Positions 48,733 to 58,094 of a DNA stretch of 64,000 bases are shown here, one piece after another (the stretch's first letter is position 1; each line of letters starts with the position of its first letter). Position numbers and translations under genes: made by a program. The notes beneath the pieces were generated by a model. It saw only the letters and a program-made list of their open reading frames with translations. It did not search any database and was not told the DNA's origin. Origin of the DNA: Mycobacterium colombiense (GTDB lineage Bacteria > Actinomycetota > Actinomycetes > Mycobacteriales > Mycobacteriaceae). The DNA lies in NCBI RefSeq assembly GCF_003284935.1, contig NZ_QMEV01000014.1, positions 1-64,000 on the forward strand, written 5' to 3'.

Positions 48733-51700
48733 TTGTGGTTGGTCGGTGCGATCGCGCTGGCCCTGACGTTCGCCCAATCGCCGGGACGGATCTCCCCGGA
48801 CACCAAGCTTGACCTGACCGCCAACCCCCTGCGGTTCCTGGCCCGCGCGACCAACCTGTGGAACAGCGAGCTGCCGTTCGGGCAGGCCCAGAACCAGGCC
48901 TACGGCTACCTGTTTCCGCACGGCACCTTCTTTCTCCTCGGCCACGCGCTGGGCGTGCCCGGCTGGATCACCCAGCGGCTGTGGTGGGCGCTACTGCTCA
49001 CCGTCGGCTTCTGGGGGCTGCTGCGGGTCGCCGAGGCGCTGCGGATAGGCAGCCCGGCGTCGCGGGTGATCGCCGCCGCCGCGTTCGCGCTGTCCCCGCG
49101 GGTGCTGACCACGCTCGGCTCGATCTCGTCGGAAACCCTGCCAATGATGTTGGCGCCGTGGGTGTTGCTGCCCACCATCCTCGCCCTGCGGGGCACCGGC
49201 GGCCGCTCGGTGCGCGCGCTGGCCGGTCAGGCCGGCCTGGCGATCGCCCTGATGGGCGCCGTCAACGCCATTGCGACCGCGGCGGGCTGCCTGCCCGCGG
49301 CGATCTGGTGGGCGTGCCACCGGCCGAACCGGTTGTGGTGGCGTTACACCGGCTGGTCGCTGGTGGCGCTGGTGCTGGCCACGCTGTGGTGGGCGGTGGC
49401 GCTGATGATGCTGCGCGCCATCAGCCCGCCGTTCCTGGATTTCATCGAATCGTCCGGCGTGACGACGCAATGGTCGTCGCTGGTCGAGATGCTGCGCGGT
49501 ACCGACAGCTGGACCCCGTACGTGGCGCCGACCGCCACCGCGGGCGCTCCGCTGGTGACCGGGTCGGCGGCCATCCTGGGCACCTGCCTCGTCGCGGCGG
49601 CCGGCCTGGCGGGGCTGGCCCGCCCGGCGATGCCGGCGCGCGGGCGGCTGGTGACCATGCTGTTGGTCGGGGTGGTGCTGATGGCCGCCGGGTACAGCGG
49701 CGGGCTGGGCTCGCCCGTGGCCCACGCGGTGCAGGGGTTCCTGGACGCCGGCGGCGCCCCGCTGCGCAACGTGCACAAGCTCGGCTCGGTGATCAGGATC
49801 CCGGTGGTGCTGGGACTCGCGCAGCTGCTGGGGCGGATCCCGCTGCCGGGCAGCGCGCCAATGCCGGTGTGGCTGCGCGCGTTTGCGCATCCCGAGCGCG
49901 ACAAACGGGTGGCGACGGCGATCGTGGTCGTGACGGCCCTGCTGGTCAGCACGTCGCTGGCCTGGACGGGCCGGCTCGCCCCGCCGGGGACGTTCACCGC
50001 GATCCCGCAGTACTGGCAGGAGGCCGCCGACTGGCTCACCGAGCACAACGCCGCCGGGCCCGGGTCCCCTCCCCCCGGGCGGGTGCTCGTCGTTCCCGGC
50101 GCCCCGTTCGCCACCCAGGTGTGGGGCACCAGCCATGACGAGCCGCTGCAGGTGCTGGGCGCCAGCCCGTGGGGGGTGCGGGATTCCATTCCGCTGACCC
50201 CGCCGCAGACCATCCGGGCGCTCGATTCGGTGCAGCGCCTGTTGGCCGCCGGCCGCCCCTCGGCAGGGCTCGCCGATACCCTTGTCCGGCAAGGCATTTC
50301 CTACCTGGCGTTGCGCAATGACCTGGACCCGGACACGTCACGCTCGGCGCGCCCCATCCTGGTCCACCGCGCCATCGACGGGTCCCCCGGACTGCGCAAG
50401 GTCGCCCAGTTCGGCGCGCCGGTGGGCCCCGGCACCCTGACCGGTTTCGTCGCCGACAGCGGGCTGCGACCGCGCTACCCGGCCGTCGAGATCTACCGGG
50501 TCGGCGGCGATGACGAGCCCGGCGCGCCGTATTTCGTCGACGCCGACCGGATGGCCCGGGTCGACGGCGGGCCGGAGGCGCTGCTGCGTCTGGACGAGCG
50601 GCGGCGGCTGCTGGGCCGGCCACCGCTGGGCCCGGCGCTGCTGAGCGCCGACGCGCGAGCCGCCGGGCTGGCGACGAACGGCGGGGTCACGATCACCGAC
50701 ACCCCGGTGGCCCGCGAGACGGATTACGGCCGGGTGGACCAACATTCGTCGGCCATCCGCGCTCCGGGCGATGCCCGGCACACCTTCAATCGGGTGCCCG
50801 ACTACCCCGTCCCCGGCGCCGATCCGGTGGCCGGGGCGTGGACCGGCGGCCGGATCACGGTATCGAGTTCGTCGTCGGATTCGACCGCCATGCCCGACGT
50901 CGCACCGGCGACCTCGCCGGCCGCCGCGATCGACGGGGATTCGGCGACCGCCTGGGTGTCCAACTCGCTGCAGGCCGCCGTCGGTCAATGGATGCAGATC
51001 GATTTCGACCACCCGGTGACCAACGCGGCGATCACGCTGACACCCAGCGCCACCGCCGTCGGGGCGCAGGTGCGGCGGATCCTGATCGAAACCGCCACCG
51101 GCAGCACCACTTTGCGTTTCGACCAGCCCGGCAAGCCGCTGGCCGCGGCACTCCCCTACGGCGAGACCCCGTGGGTGCGGATCACCGCGGCGGGCACCGA
51201 CGACGGTTCGGCCGGGGTGCAGTTCGGCATCACCGACCTGACGGTCACCCAGTACGACGCGTCCGGATTCGCCCACCAGGTCGACCTGCGGCACACCGTG
51301 CGGGTGCCGGGGCCGCCGCCGGGCACGCCGATCACGGGGTGGGACCTGGGATCCGAACTGCTGGGCAGGCCGGGCTGCGCCCACGGGCCCGACGCTGTGC
51401 GTTGCGCGCCGTCGATGGCCCTGGCCCCGGAGGAACCGGTCAACTTCAGCCGGACGCTGACCGTGCCGGAACCGGTGTCGGTGATCCCGGCGGTGTGGGT
51501 ACGGCCGCGGCAGGGCCCGAAGCTCGCCGACCTGATCGCAGAGCCGAATAGCACGGTCGCCCACGGTGATTCGGATACGGTGGACGTCCTCGGCTCCGCC
51601 TACGCGGCCACCGACGGCGACCCGGCCACCGCGTGGACGGCACCCCAGCGGGTGGTGCAGCACAAGACCCCGCCCACGCTGACGCTCACCCTGCCGCGGC

Positions 51701-52923
51701 CCACCGAGGTCACCGGCGTGCGGCTGACTCCCGGTCGATCGGTGCTGCCGGTGCACCCGACGATGGTGGCCGTCAACCTGGGGGACGGCCCGCAGGTGGT
51801 CGCGGTGAACGCCGAGGGGACGCAGACGGTCCCGCTCAAACCCCGGGTGACCGACACCGTGACCATCAGCCTGCTGAACTGGGAAGACGTCATCGACCGC
51901 AACGCTTTGGGTTTCGACCAACTCAAGCCGCCGGGGCTGGCCGAGATCGCGGCCCTGGGCGTCGACGGCAACCCGATCGCCGCCCCCGACCCCGGCCGCA
52001 ACCGCGCCCGGGAGGTCACCGTCGGCTGCGAGCGCGGACCGGTCATCGCGGTCGCGGGCCGGTTCGTGCACACCGCGATTCACACCACCGTGGGGGCGAT
52101 CCTGGACGACGCCCCCGTCGCGGCGGTGCCGTGCGAACACGACCCGATCGCGCTGCCCGCGGGCCAACAGGAGTTGCTGATCAGCCCGGGCGCTCAATTC
52201 GTCGTGGACGGGGCCCAGCTGTCCGCCCCGGTGCCCGCCGAAATCGCACGGCCCCTTCATGTTTCGACATGGCGCGCATGGGGCCCGGATCGGCGCGAAG
52301 TGCAGGCACCCGCCTCCCCGAACTCCCGGGTGCTGGTCATCCCGGAAAGCATCAACCCGGGCTGGGTGGCGCGCACCAGCACCGGGGCGCGCCTGACGCC
52401 GGTCGCGGTCAACGGGTGGCAGCAGGGCTGGGTGGTGCCCGCGGGCGACCCGGGGACCATCACGCTGACGTTCGCCTCCAACTCGCTCTACCGGGCCGGC
52501 CTGGCGGTGGGGCTGGCCCTGCTGCCGTTGCTGGCGCTGTTGGCGCTCTGGCGCACCCGGCGACGAACGGTCGACGACACTGCCGAACCCGCGCGACCGT
52601 GGCGGCCCGGCCCCTGGGCGGCCGTCCCCGTGCTGGCCGCCGGGGCGCTGATCGCGGGCGTGGGCGGTGCGGTGGTGATGGGGGCGGCCCTGGGCCTGCG
52701 ATACGTCCTGCACCAGCGGCGCTGGGAGCGCCTGAGCGTGGTGTGCGGCGCGGGCGGGCTGATCCTGGCCGGGGCGGCGGTGTCACGGCAACCCTGGCGG
52801 TCGGCCGACGGCTACGCCGGCCATTCCGCGAGTGTCCAGGCGCTGGCCCTGATTTCGCTTGCGGTGCTTGCCGCTTCGGTGGTTGCGCTCCCCCCACGCG
52901 CGCCGGTGGCCCGCGACGCATAG
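48733..52923 (+). CDS. aftD: Alpha-(1->3)-arabinofuranosyltransferase AftD
   Basis: 1396 residues from TTG 48733; Rv0236c is about 1400. The N-terminal third is a multi-pass GT-C glycosyltransferase domain: TNLWNSELPFGQAQNQAYGYLFPHG lies in the first periplasmic loop with acidic residues, followed by about ten membrane segments. The middle and C-terminal parts are large periplasmic carbohydrate-binding (F5/8-type) domains, and 2-4 hydrophobic helices end the protein. It adds arabinofuranose branches to arabinogalactan and lipoarabinomannan and is essential in M. tuberculosis. The start is uncertain: the in-frame sequence upstream (AGPVSRRW) looks like the usual N-terminus but has ACG at 48706 instead of a normal start. 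Confidence 0.92.
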   Translation: MWLVGAIALALTFAQSPGRISPDTKLDLTANPLRFLARATNLWNSELPFGQAQNQAYGYLFPHGTFFLLGHALGVPGWITQRLWWALLLTVGFWGLLRVAEALRIGSPASRVIAAAAFALSPRVLTTLGSISSETLPMMLAPWVLLPTILALRGTGGRSVRALAGQAGLAIALMGAVNAIATAAGCLPAAIWWACHRPNRLWWRYTGWSLVALVLATLWWAVALMMLRAISPPFLDFIESSGVTTQWSSLVEMLRGTDSWTPYVAPTATAGAPLVTGSAAILGTCLVAAAGLAGLARPAMPARGRLVTMLLVGVVLMAAGYSGGLGSPVAHAVQGFLDAGGAPLRNVHKLGSVIRIPVVLGLAQLLGRIPLPGSAPMPVWLRAFAHPERDKRVATAIVVVTALLVSTSLAWTGRLAPPGTFTAIPQYWQEAADWLTEHNAAGPGSPPPGRVLVVPGAPFATQVWGTSHDEPLQVLGASPWGVRDSIPLTPPQTIRALDSVQRLLAAGRPSAGLADTLVRQGISYLALRNDLDPDTSRSARPILVHRAIDGSPGLRKVAQFGAPVGPGTLTGFVADSGLRPRYPAVEIYRVGGDDEPGAPYFVDADRMARVDGGPEALLRLDERRRLLGRPPLGPALLSADARAAGLATNGGVTITDTPVARETDYGRVDQHSSAIRAPGDARHTFNRVPDYPVPGADPVAGAWTGGRITVSSSSSDSTAMPDVAPATSPAAAIDGDSATAWVSNSLQAAVGQWMQIDFDHPVTNAAITLTPSATAVGAQVRRILIETATGSTTLRFDQPGKPLAAALPYGETPWVRITAAGTDDGSAGVQFGITDLTVTQYDASGFAHQVDLRHTVRVPGPPPGTPITGWDLGSELLGRPGCAHGPDAVRCAPSMALAPEEPVNFSRTLTVPEPVSVIPAVWVRPRQGPKLADLIAEPNSTVAHGDSDTVDVLGSAYAATDGDPATAWTAPQRVVQHKTPPTLTLTLPRPTEVTGVRLTPGRSVLPVHPTMVAVNLGDGPQVVAVNAEGTQTVPLKPRVTDTVTISLLNWEDVIDRNALGFDQLKPPGLAEIAALGVDGNPIAAPDPGRNRAREVTVGCERGPVIAVAGRFVHTAIHTTVGAILDDAPVAAVPCEHDPIALPAGQQELLISPGAQFVVDGAQLSAPVPAEIARPLHVSTWRAWGPDRREVQAPASPNSRVLVIPESINPGWVARTSTGARLTPVAVNGWQQGWVVPAGDPGTITLTFASNSLYRAGLAVGLALLPLLALLALWRTRRRTVDDTAEPARPWRPGPWAAVPVLAAGALIAGVGGAVVMGAALGLRYVLHQRRWERLSVVCGAGGLILAGAAVSRQPWRSADGYAGHSASVQALALISLAVLAASVVALPPRAPVARDA

Positions 52924-53010
52924 TCGGCCGGGCTATTGGCTACCCGTTTACCGGCTGATTGACTGGATACGCGGGTTGGCGTAGCCGTCACCGACCGAGG
53001 AGTTAGCGCC

Positions 53011-54405
53011 ATGGACTGGTTTTCCGCACCCCAATATTGGGTGGGCAGACTGGTGCTCGAGCGCGGCGCCGCGGCGATCTACCTGCTCGGGTTCATAGCG
53101 GCCGCGGTCCAGTTCCGCGCCCTCATCGGGGAGCGCGGCATACTGCCCATTCCGCGGTTTCTGGCGCGGCAATCGTTTTGGCGCACACCGAGCCTGTTTC
53201 ATCTGCGGTATTCCGATCGGCTGTTTTCCGCCGTCGCCTGGCTAGGGGCGGCGTTGTCGGCGGCGGTCGTCGCCGGGGCCGCCGACGCGGTGCCGTTGTG
53301 GGCCGCGATCGTGATGTGGCTGGCACTGTGGGTGCTTTATCTGTCGATCGTCAACGTCGGGCAGACCTGGTACTCGTTCGGCTGGGAATCGCTGTTGCTC
53401 GAAACCGGGTTCCTGATGATCTTTGTGGGCAACCACGACGTGGCCCCTCCAGTCCTGACGTTGTGGATGGTGCGGCTGCTGGTGTTCCGCGTGGAATTCG
53501 GTGCGGGACTGATCAAGATGCGCGGCGACCCGTGCTGGCGCGATCTGACGTGTTTGTACTATCACCACGAGACGCAACCCATGCCGGGTCCGTTGAGCTG
53601 GTTCTTCCACCACCTGCCCAAGCCGCTGCATCGGATCGAGGTGGCGGGCAACCATTTCGCGCAGCTGATCGTGCCGTTCGGATTGTTCGCGCCGCAGCCG
53701 GTGGCCAGCGTGGCCGCCGCGATCATCGTCGTCACCCAGTTGTGGCTGGTCGCCTCGGGCAATTTCGCGTGGCTGAATTGGGTCACGATCGTGCTGGCGT
53801 TCAGCGCCATCGATGACGCGTCGATCGCGACCGTGCTGCCCAACGGCCTGGTCCCGGCGCATGCGGGCCCGACGCCGCCCTGGTTCGTCGGTCTGGTGGT
53901 CGCGGTCACCGCCGCCGTGGTGTTCATGAGTTACTGGCCGGTGGCCAACATGCTGTCGTCGCGGCAACGAATGAACATGTCGTTCAACTCGTTCCACTTG
54001 GTGAACACCTACGGCGCCTTCGGCAGCATCGGACGGATCCGCCGGGAGGTGGTGCTCGAGGGCACCGACGAAGCGGTCATCACCGCCCAGACCGTCTGGC
54101 AGGAATACGAATTCAAGGGTAAGCCGGGCGCACCGCGGCGGCTGCCGCGGCAGTGGGCGCCCTATCACCTGCGCCTGGACTGGCTGATGTGGTTCGCCGC
54201 GATCTCGCCGGGCTACGCGCAGCCGTGGCTGAGGCCGCTCCTGCAACGCTTGCTGGAAAACGATCGACCGACGCTGCGGTTGTTGCGGCACAATCCCTTT
54301 CCGGATGCGCCCCCCCCCGGTTCGTGCGGGCGCAGCTCTACCAGTACCGCTTCACCACACCCGCCGAGCTGCGGCGTGATCGGGCGTGGTGGCACCGCGC
54401 CCTGA
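53011..54405 (+). CDS. Lipase-maturation-factor-like membrane protein (Rv0235c-like), C-terminus frameshifted
   Basis: The frame gives 464 residues from ATG 53011. It is a polytopic protein with several hydrophobic segments and the LMF1-type signature VNVGQTWYSFGWESLLLETGFL, then RLLVFRVEFGAGLIKMRGDP, CWRDLTCLYYHHETQPMPGP and NPFPD near the end. Family members assist folding or maturation of exported enzymes; the role in mycobacteria is unknown. After residue 430 (PFPDAPPP) the sequence becomes unrelated to the family because of a 9-C tract. Restoring the frame with one extra C gives RFVRAQLYQYRFTTPAELRR..., ending at 54458, 482 residues, the length of Rv0235c. Confidence 0.82.
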   Translation: MDWFSAPQYWVGRLVLERGAAAIYLLGFIAAAVQFRALIGERGILPIPRFLARQSFWRTPSLFHLRYSDRLFSAVAWLGAALSAAVVAGAADAVPLWAAIVMWLALWVLYLSIVNVGQTWYSFGWESLLLETGFLMIFVGNHDVAPPVLTLWMVRLLVFRVEFGAGLIKMRGDPCWRDLTCLYYHHETQPMPGPLSWFFHHLPKPLHRIEVAGNHFAQLIVPFGLFAPQPVASVAAAIIVVTQLWLVASGNFAWLNWVTIVLAFSAIDDASIATVLPNGLVPAHAGPTPPWFVGLVVAVTAAVVFMSYWPVANMLSSRQRMNMSFNSFHLVNTYGAFGSIGRIRREVVLEGTDEAVITAQTVWQEYEFKGKPGAPRRLPRQWAPYHLRLDWLMWFAAISPGYAQPWLRPLLQRLLENDRPTLRLLRHNPFPDAPPPGSCGRSSTSTASPHPPSCGVIGRGGTAP

Positions 54406-54458
54406 TCGGCGGTTACGTCCCGCCGATGAGCTTGCCGCGGGCGACCAGCGCCAACTGA
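54310..54458 (+). other. C9 homopolymer and displaced C-terminal coding segment
   Basis: Nine consecutive C residues (54310-54318) mark the point where the lipase-maturation-factor-like frame is lost. The next frame encodes the expected tail (FVRAQLYQYRFTTPAELRR, then ALIGGYVPPMSLP) up to the stop at 54456-54458. Ten Cs, or seven, would restore a single gene. This may be a sequencing or assembly slip, a real mutation, or length variation in a slippage-prone tract. Confidence 0.85.
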
Positions 54459-54606
54459 CGGCCGAGGGGTTTCCCATCGCGGTTCCGTTCACCGCAATTC
54501 AAACCCTGGTCAGCCCAACCGATCTGCCATAACCTCGCCTGGCACTGCGCCGCAGACTTGCCGGCGCGGATCGCACCCGCCGACAGCCAAGAGGATTACG
54601 CAACCC

Positions 54607-55623
54607 GTGAATCTACGATGCCATGCCGCGCTGCTGCTGGCTGCCGTCGCCCTCCTGCTGCCGGGGTGCGTCTCCCGCCCACACGCCGCCGGTCCCGGCC
54701 AGGTGCCGCAGCAAGTCCCGCTGTCAGAGCTGGCCGACGTCACGCTGACGGTCGGCGATCAAAAGAGCGTGGCCACCGACGCCATGCTGCGCGCCGCCGG
54801 CGAACTGCAGGGCCTCCCGTACCGGATCGCTTTCTCCACCTTCACATCCGGGCCGCCGATGATCGAAGCCGCCGCCGCGGGCAAGATCGACTTCGCCATC
54901 ACCGGTGACACCCCACCGATTTTCGGCGCGGTCGCCAGCGCCCGCATCAAGGTGGTGTCCGCATACGACGGCGGCGGCCCCGGCGACCAGATCCTGGTCC
55001 ACACCGATTCGACCGTCCAGACGGTCCCCGACCTGCGCGGCAAGACGATCGCGCTGGCCAAGGGCAGTTCGGCGCACGCCAATGTGCTCGACCAGCTGGA
55101 CAAGGCCGGTCTCACACCGGCCGATGTCCACCTCGTGTTCCTGCAGCCCGCCGACGCCCTGTCGGGATTCCGCAACGGTCAGGTCGACGCCTGGGCGGTC
55201 TGGGACCCCTACACCGCCCAGGCCGAACAGCAACTCCCGGTGCGCGGCCTGGTCACACGCAAGCACAAGTACTCGTTCGGCGTCGCGTCCGACAAGACGT
55301 TGGGCGACGCCAAGACCAACACGGCCCTGGGGGATCTACTGGCGCGGTACGCCAGAGCCGCGGCCTGGGCGCGCGAGCACTCGCAGCAGTGGGCCGGCGA
55401 GTACGCCAGGTCCGCAGGCGTCGATCCCACCGTCGCCGCCGTCGCGCAGGGCCGCACGCTGCGGCAGCCGATCCCGCTGGACGACACCGTGGTCGGCAGC
55501 GAGCAACGCCTCACCGATCTCTTCGCGGCCGCCGGCCAGATCCAATCCGCGCCGCGTTTCGGCGACTGGGTGGATCGCCGCTTCAACGCCACCGCGGCGA
55601 CGGGTCGCGCGGCGCCGCGATGA
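54607..55623 (+). CDS. ABC substrate-binding lipoprotein, SsuA/NMT1-like (orphan)
   Basis: 338 residues from GTG 54607. The signal peptide ends in lipobox LLPGC, with Cys at 21. The body has the sulfonate/nitrate/taurine-type two-lobed fold: LTVGDQKSVATDAMLRAAG, FTSGPPMIEAAAAGKIDFAITGDTPP, DLRGKTIALAKGSSAHANVLDQL and the hinge segment QVDAWAVWDPYTAQAEQQ. Such proteins bind aliphatic sulfonates or related small anions outside the membrane. No permease or ATPase gene is adjacent, so its transporter must be encoded elsewhere. It converges with the formate dehydrogenase gene. I do not recall it next to Rv0235c in M. tuberculosis. Confidence 0.83.
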   Translation: MNLRCHAALLLAAVALLLPGCVSRPHAAGPGQVPQQVPLSELADVTLTVGDQKSVATDAMLRAAGELQGLPYRIAFSTFTSGPPMIEAAAAGKIDFAITGDTPPIFGAVASARIKVVSAYDGGGPGDQILVHTDSTVQTVPDLRGKTIALAKGSSAHANVLDQLDKAGLTPADVHLVFLQPADALSGFRNGQVDAWAVWDPYTAQAEQQLPVRGLVTRKHKYSFGVASDKTLGDAKTNTALGDLLARYARAAAWAREHSQQWAGEYARSAGVDPTVAAVAQGRTLRQPIPLDDTVVGSEQRLTDLFAAAGQIQSAPRFGDWVDRRFNATAATGRAAPR

Positions 55624-55674
55624 GTCGCCCCTGTGGTGCAACCGCTTTCGCGCATGACGCGGCCAATGGATCGG

Positions 55675-56829
55675 TTACTTCTGGTAGGACAGCGCTCCGG
55701 TGCCCGCGAGCTTGCCGCCTTCGACGATCAGGTACTCGGGGCGGATGGGCTTGCCGGCGAACCAGCTTTCCAGGATTTCGCGGGTGCCGGCGGCGTAGCG
55801 CGCCTGCGCGGACAATGTGGTGCCCGAAACATGCGGTGTCATAGCGTTATTCGGCATCGAGCGCCAGGGGTGATCGGGGGGCGGCGGCTGCGGATACCAC
55901 ACGTCTCCCGCGTAGCCCGCCAGCTGGCCGGACCTCAGCGCGTCCGCGATGGCTTCCGGGACGGTCTCCTCGGCGCGGGCGGTGTTGACGATGTAGGAGC
56001 CCCGCCGCATCGTCGAGATCAGCTTCTCGTCGAACATCCTGCGGGTGTCGTCGTAGAGCGGTGAGTGGATGGACACCACATCGACCGCCCGCACCAGCGA
56101 TTCGACCGTGGGGTGAAACGTCACGTTGAGTTGTTTCTCGGCTTCGGGCGCCAGCCGGCGGGTGTCGGTGTAGTGCAGGTTGACGTCGAAGGGCGCCAGC
56201 CGGCGCAGCACGGCACGCCCGATCCGCCCGGCGGCGATCAATCCGACGTCCATCCCCTCCAGGTCGTAGGCGCGCGCGGCGCAATCGGCGATGTTCCAGC
56301 CGCCGCCGGCCGCCCATCGATGCGACGGCACGAAATTGCGCACCAGCGCCAGGATCTGCATCACCGTGTGCTCGGCGACGCTGATGCTGTTGCTGTATGT
56401 CACCTCGGCCACGGTAATCCCGCGCGCTTGCGCCGCGTCCAGATCCACGTGGTCCGAGCCGATGCCGGCGGTCAGCGCCAGTCTGAGGTGGGGCGCCTTG
56501 GCGATGCGCTCCGCGGTCAGGTAGGCCGGCCAAAATGGTTGCGAGATCACGATTTCCGCGTCGGCGAGCTCGCGTTCGAATTCCGAATCCGGCCCGTCCT
56601 TGTCCGACGTCACCACCAACTCGTGTCCCGCGTCTTTAAAGAACCTGCGCAACCCCAGGGCGCCCGACACGCAGCCGAGGAGCTCGCCGGGGGTGAAGTC
56701 GATGGTCGACGGGGTCGGCACGGTGCTGCCGTCGGGGTATCCCCGGATCGTCGGCACGCTGTCGCGCGCGTAGCGCGGCGGATACCCGTCGACGGGGTCG
56801 GGGTAGAGCACCATCACACACTTGGCCAT
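55675..56829 (-). CDS. fdh: NAD-dependent formate dehydrogenase
   Basis: 384 residues from ATG 56829 (MAKCVMVLYPDPVDGYPP), with GGAGG five bases upstream; the frame further upstream is a shadow of the LysR gene. It follows the bacterial FDH pattern closely: IDFTPGELLGCVSGALGLR, the active-site loop VISQPFWPAYLTAERIAKAP, TAGIGSDHVDLDAA, SNSISVAEHTVMQIL, the NAD motif GLIAAGRIGRAVLRRL, NTARAEETV and MTPHVSGTT with the catalytic His. The reaction is formate to CO2 with NADH production in the cytosol; it can detoxify formate or supply reductant. The LysR gene lies 104 bp upstream on the same strand and is the likely regulator. Unusual for a slow-growing mycobacterium in my recollection. Confidence 0.88.
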   Translation of the reverse strand: MAKCVMVLYPDPVDGYPPRYARDSVPTIRGYPDGSTVPTPSTIDFTPGELLGCVSGALGLRRFFKDAGHELVVTSDKDGPDSEFERELADAEIVISQPFWPAYLTAERIAKAPHLRLALTAGIGSDHVDLDAAQARGITVAEVTYSNSISVAEHTVMQILALVRNFVPSHRWAAGGGWNIADCAARAYDLEGMDVGLIAAGRIGRAVLRRLAPFDVNLHYTDTRRLAPEAEKQLNVTFHPTVESLVRAVDVVSIHSPLYDDTRRMFDEKLISTMRRGSYIVNTARAEETVPEAIADALRSGQLAGYAGDVWYPQPPPPDHPWRSMPNNAMTPHVSGTTLSAQARYAAGTREILESWFAGKPIRPEYLIVEGGKLAGTGALSYQK

Positions 56830-56933
56830 CGAGGCCTCCTTCAGCCGGGGGTCAAGCCCAGTCTCGGAGGGCGACCGCGCGGTTGTCCAAGACGCGGTTC
56901 CGACCGGCTGATAGGCGGCGCCGATCAGCGCGG

Positions 56934-57845
56934 CTAGGACGGCTCGCTCAGCGTGACGCCGAGGCGGGCCTCGCGCGCGATGCGGCGCAGCGCGCGGGTC
57001 AGCAACGAACCCGGCTCGGCCCGGTTGGTGACCAGCGCTATCAACGCCGTGACCGACGGGCGCCGCAACGGCAGCACCACCACGCCCGCGGGCACGCCCA
57101 AGGTGTGGATCCATGGTTGCGGCACGATGCTTGCCCACCGGCCGGTGCGAACGTGGGCGAACAGCGCTGCCACGGAATCGGTTTCCAGCTGCGGGGTGAC
57201 CTGCAGGCCGTGGGTGGCCAGCGCGTCGTCGATGACCCGGCGCCCCCGCATGCCCTGCGTCAGCAGACACAGCGGCAGCCGCACGGCATCCGACCACGCC
57301 ATGGTTTTCGCCTCGCCGCCAAGGAGTTCGGCGGCGGCGATGAGCACCGGCTGCTCGTGATAGAGCGGGGTGACCAGCAGGTCGGCCGTGTCCTGTTGGT
57401 CCGGATACAGGATGCCCGCGTCCAATTCGAACTTGCGGACGCGCTCCACGATCCCGGCCGAGCGCAGGTTGACCTCGAGCTGAACCCGCACCAACGGATG
57501 CGCCGCGCAGAATGGGTCCGTCAACAGCGCAACGGTAGTCGAAGCGGCCGGCACCACCCCGAGCCGCAGTTCGCCCGTCAGGCCGGCCCGCAGCGCGGTC
57601 ACCTCCTGCTTGAGGGCGTCGCGGTCGGCCAGGATGCGCCGCGCCCACGGCACCAGCCGCTCACCTTCGGGGGTGAGCCCTTCGAACTTCTGTCCGCGCC
57701 GCACCAGCGGGACGTTGAGCTCGGATTCGAGCTTGCGGATGGCTTCCGACAGCGCGGGCTGGGAGACGTAACAGGCCCTGGCCGCGCGCGCGAAGTGGCG
57801 CTCTTGCGCGAGCGCGACGAAATACTCCAGCTGACGGAACAGCAT
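56934..57845 (-). CDS. LysR-family transcriptional regulator
   Basis: 303 residues from ATG 57845 (MLFRQLEYFVALAQERHF); the frame to 57938 adds a tail outside the family. The N-terminal HTH is canonical: FARAARACYVSQPALSEAIRKLESELNVPLVRRGQKF. The C-terminal co-inducer domain has GELRLGVVPAASTTVALL and the usual two-lobed pattern. It lies directly upstream of the formate dehydrogenase gene in the same orientation (104 bp gap), so it may activate that gene with formate or a C1 compound as co-inducer, and autoregulate; this is inference. The 249-bp region upstream of it shows no clear T-n11-A site. Confidence 0.87.
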   Translation of the reverse strand: MLFRQLEYFVALAQERHFARAARACYVSQPALSEAIRKLESELNVPLVRRGQKFEGLTPEGERLVPWARRILADRDALKQEVTALRAGLTGELRLGVVPAASTTVALLTDPFCAAHPLVRVQLEVNLRSAGIVERVRKFELDAGILYPDQQDTADLLVTPLYHEQPVLIAAAELLGGEAKTMAWSDAVRLPLCLLTQGMRGRRVIDDALATHGLQVTPQLETDSVAALFAHVRTGRWASIVPQPWIHTLGVPAGVVVLPLRRPSVTALIALVTNRAEPGSLLTRALRRIAREARLGVTLSEPS

Positions 57846-58094
57846 GTACCCATTCGACCACGGTCCCGCCCCGGTGCCCGCTCCCAGGTGCCCCACGGCG
57901 GGCACCACCCAGCCCCCGTTAATTGCCGTGACAGTCAAGGGCTTTCACCATGACGGCCCGCGCGAGACCGCCCGCACCGCGGACCCCCGCCGCACCACCC
58001 GACGTCGAATAAGTTTGCCGAATAGCGGTGAAGCGCGACCTGTGATACACCATCATGAACGCTCGACACCTGGGTGAGCTCGACGGAAGGAAAG

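Noticed and set aside
50338..52713. 791-codon minus-strand frame opposite aftD
   Set aside because: Composition typical of GC-rich antisense frames; no domain recognisable.
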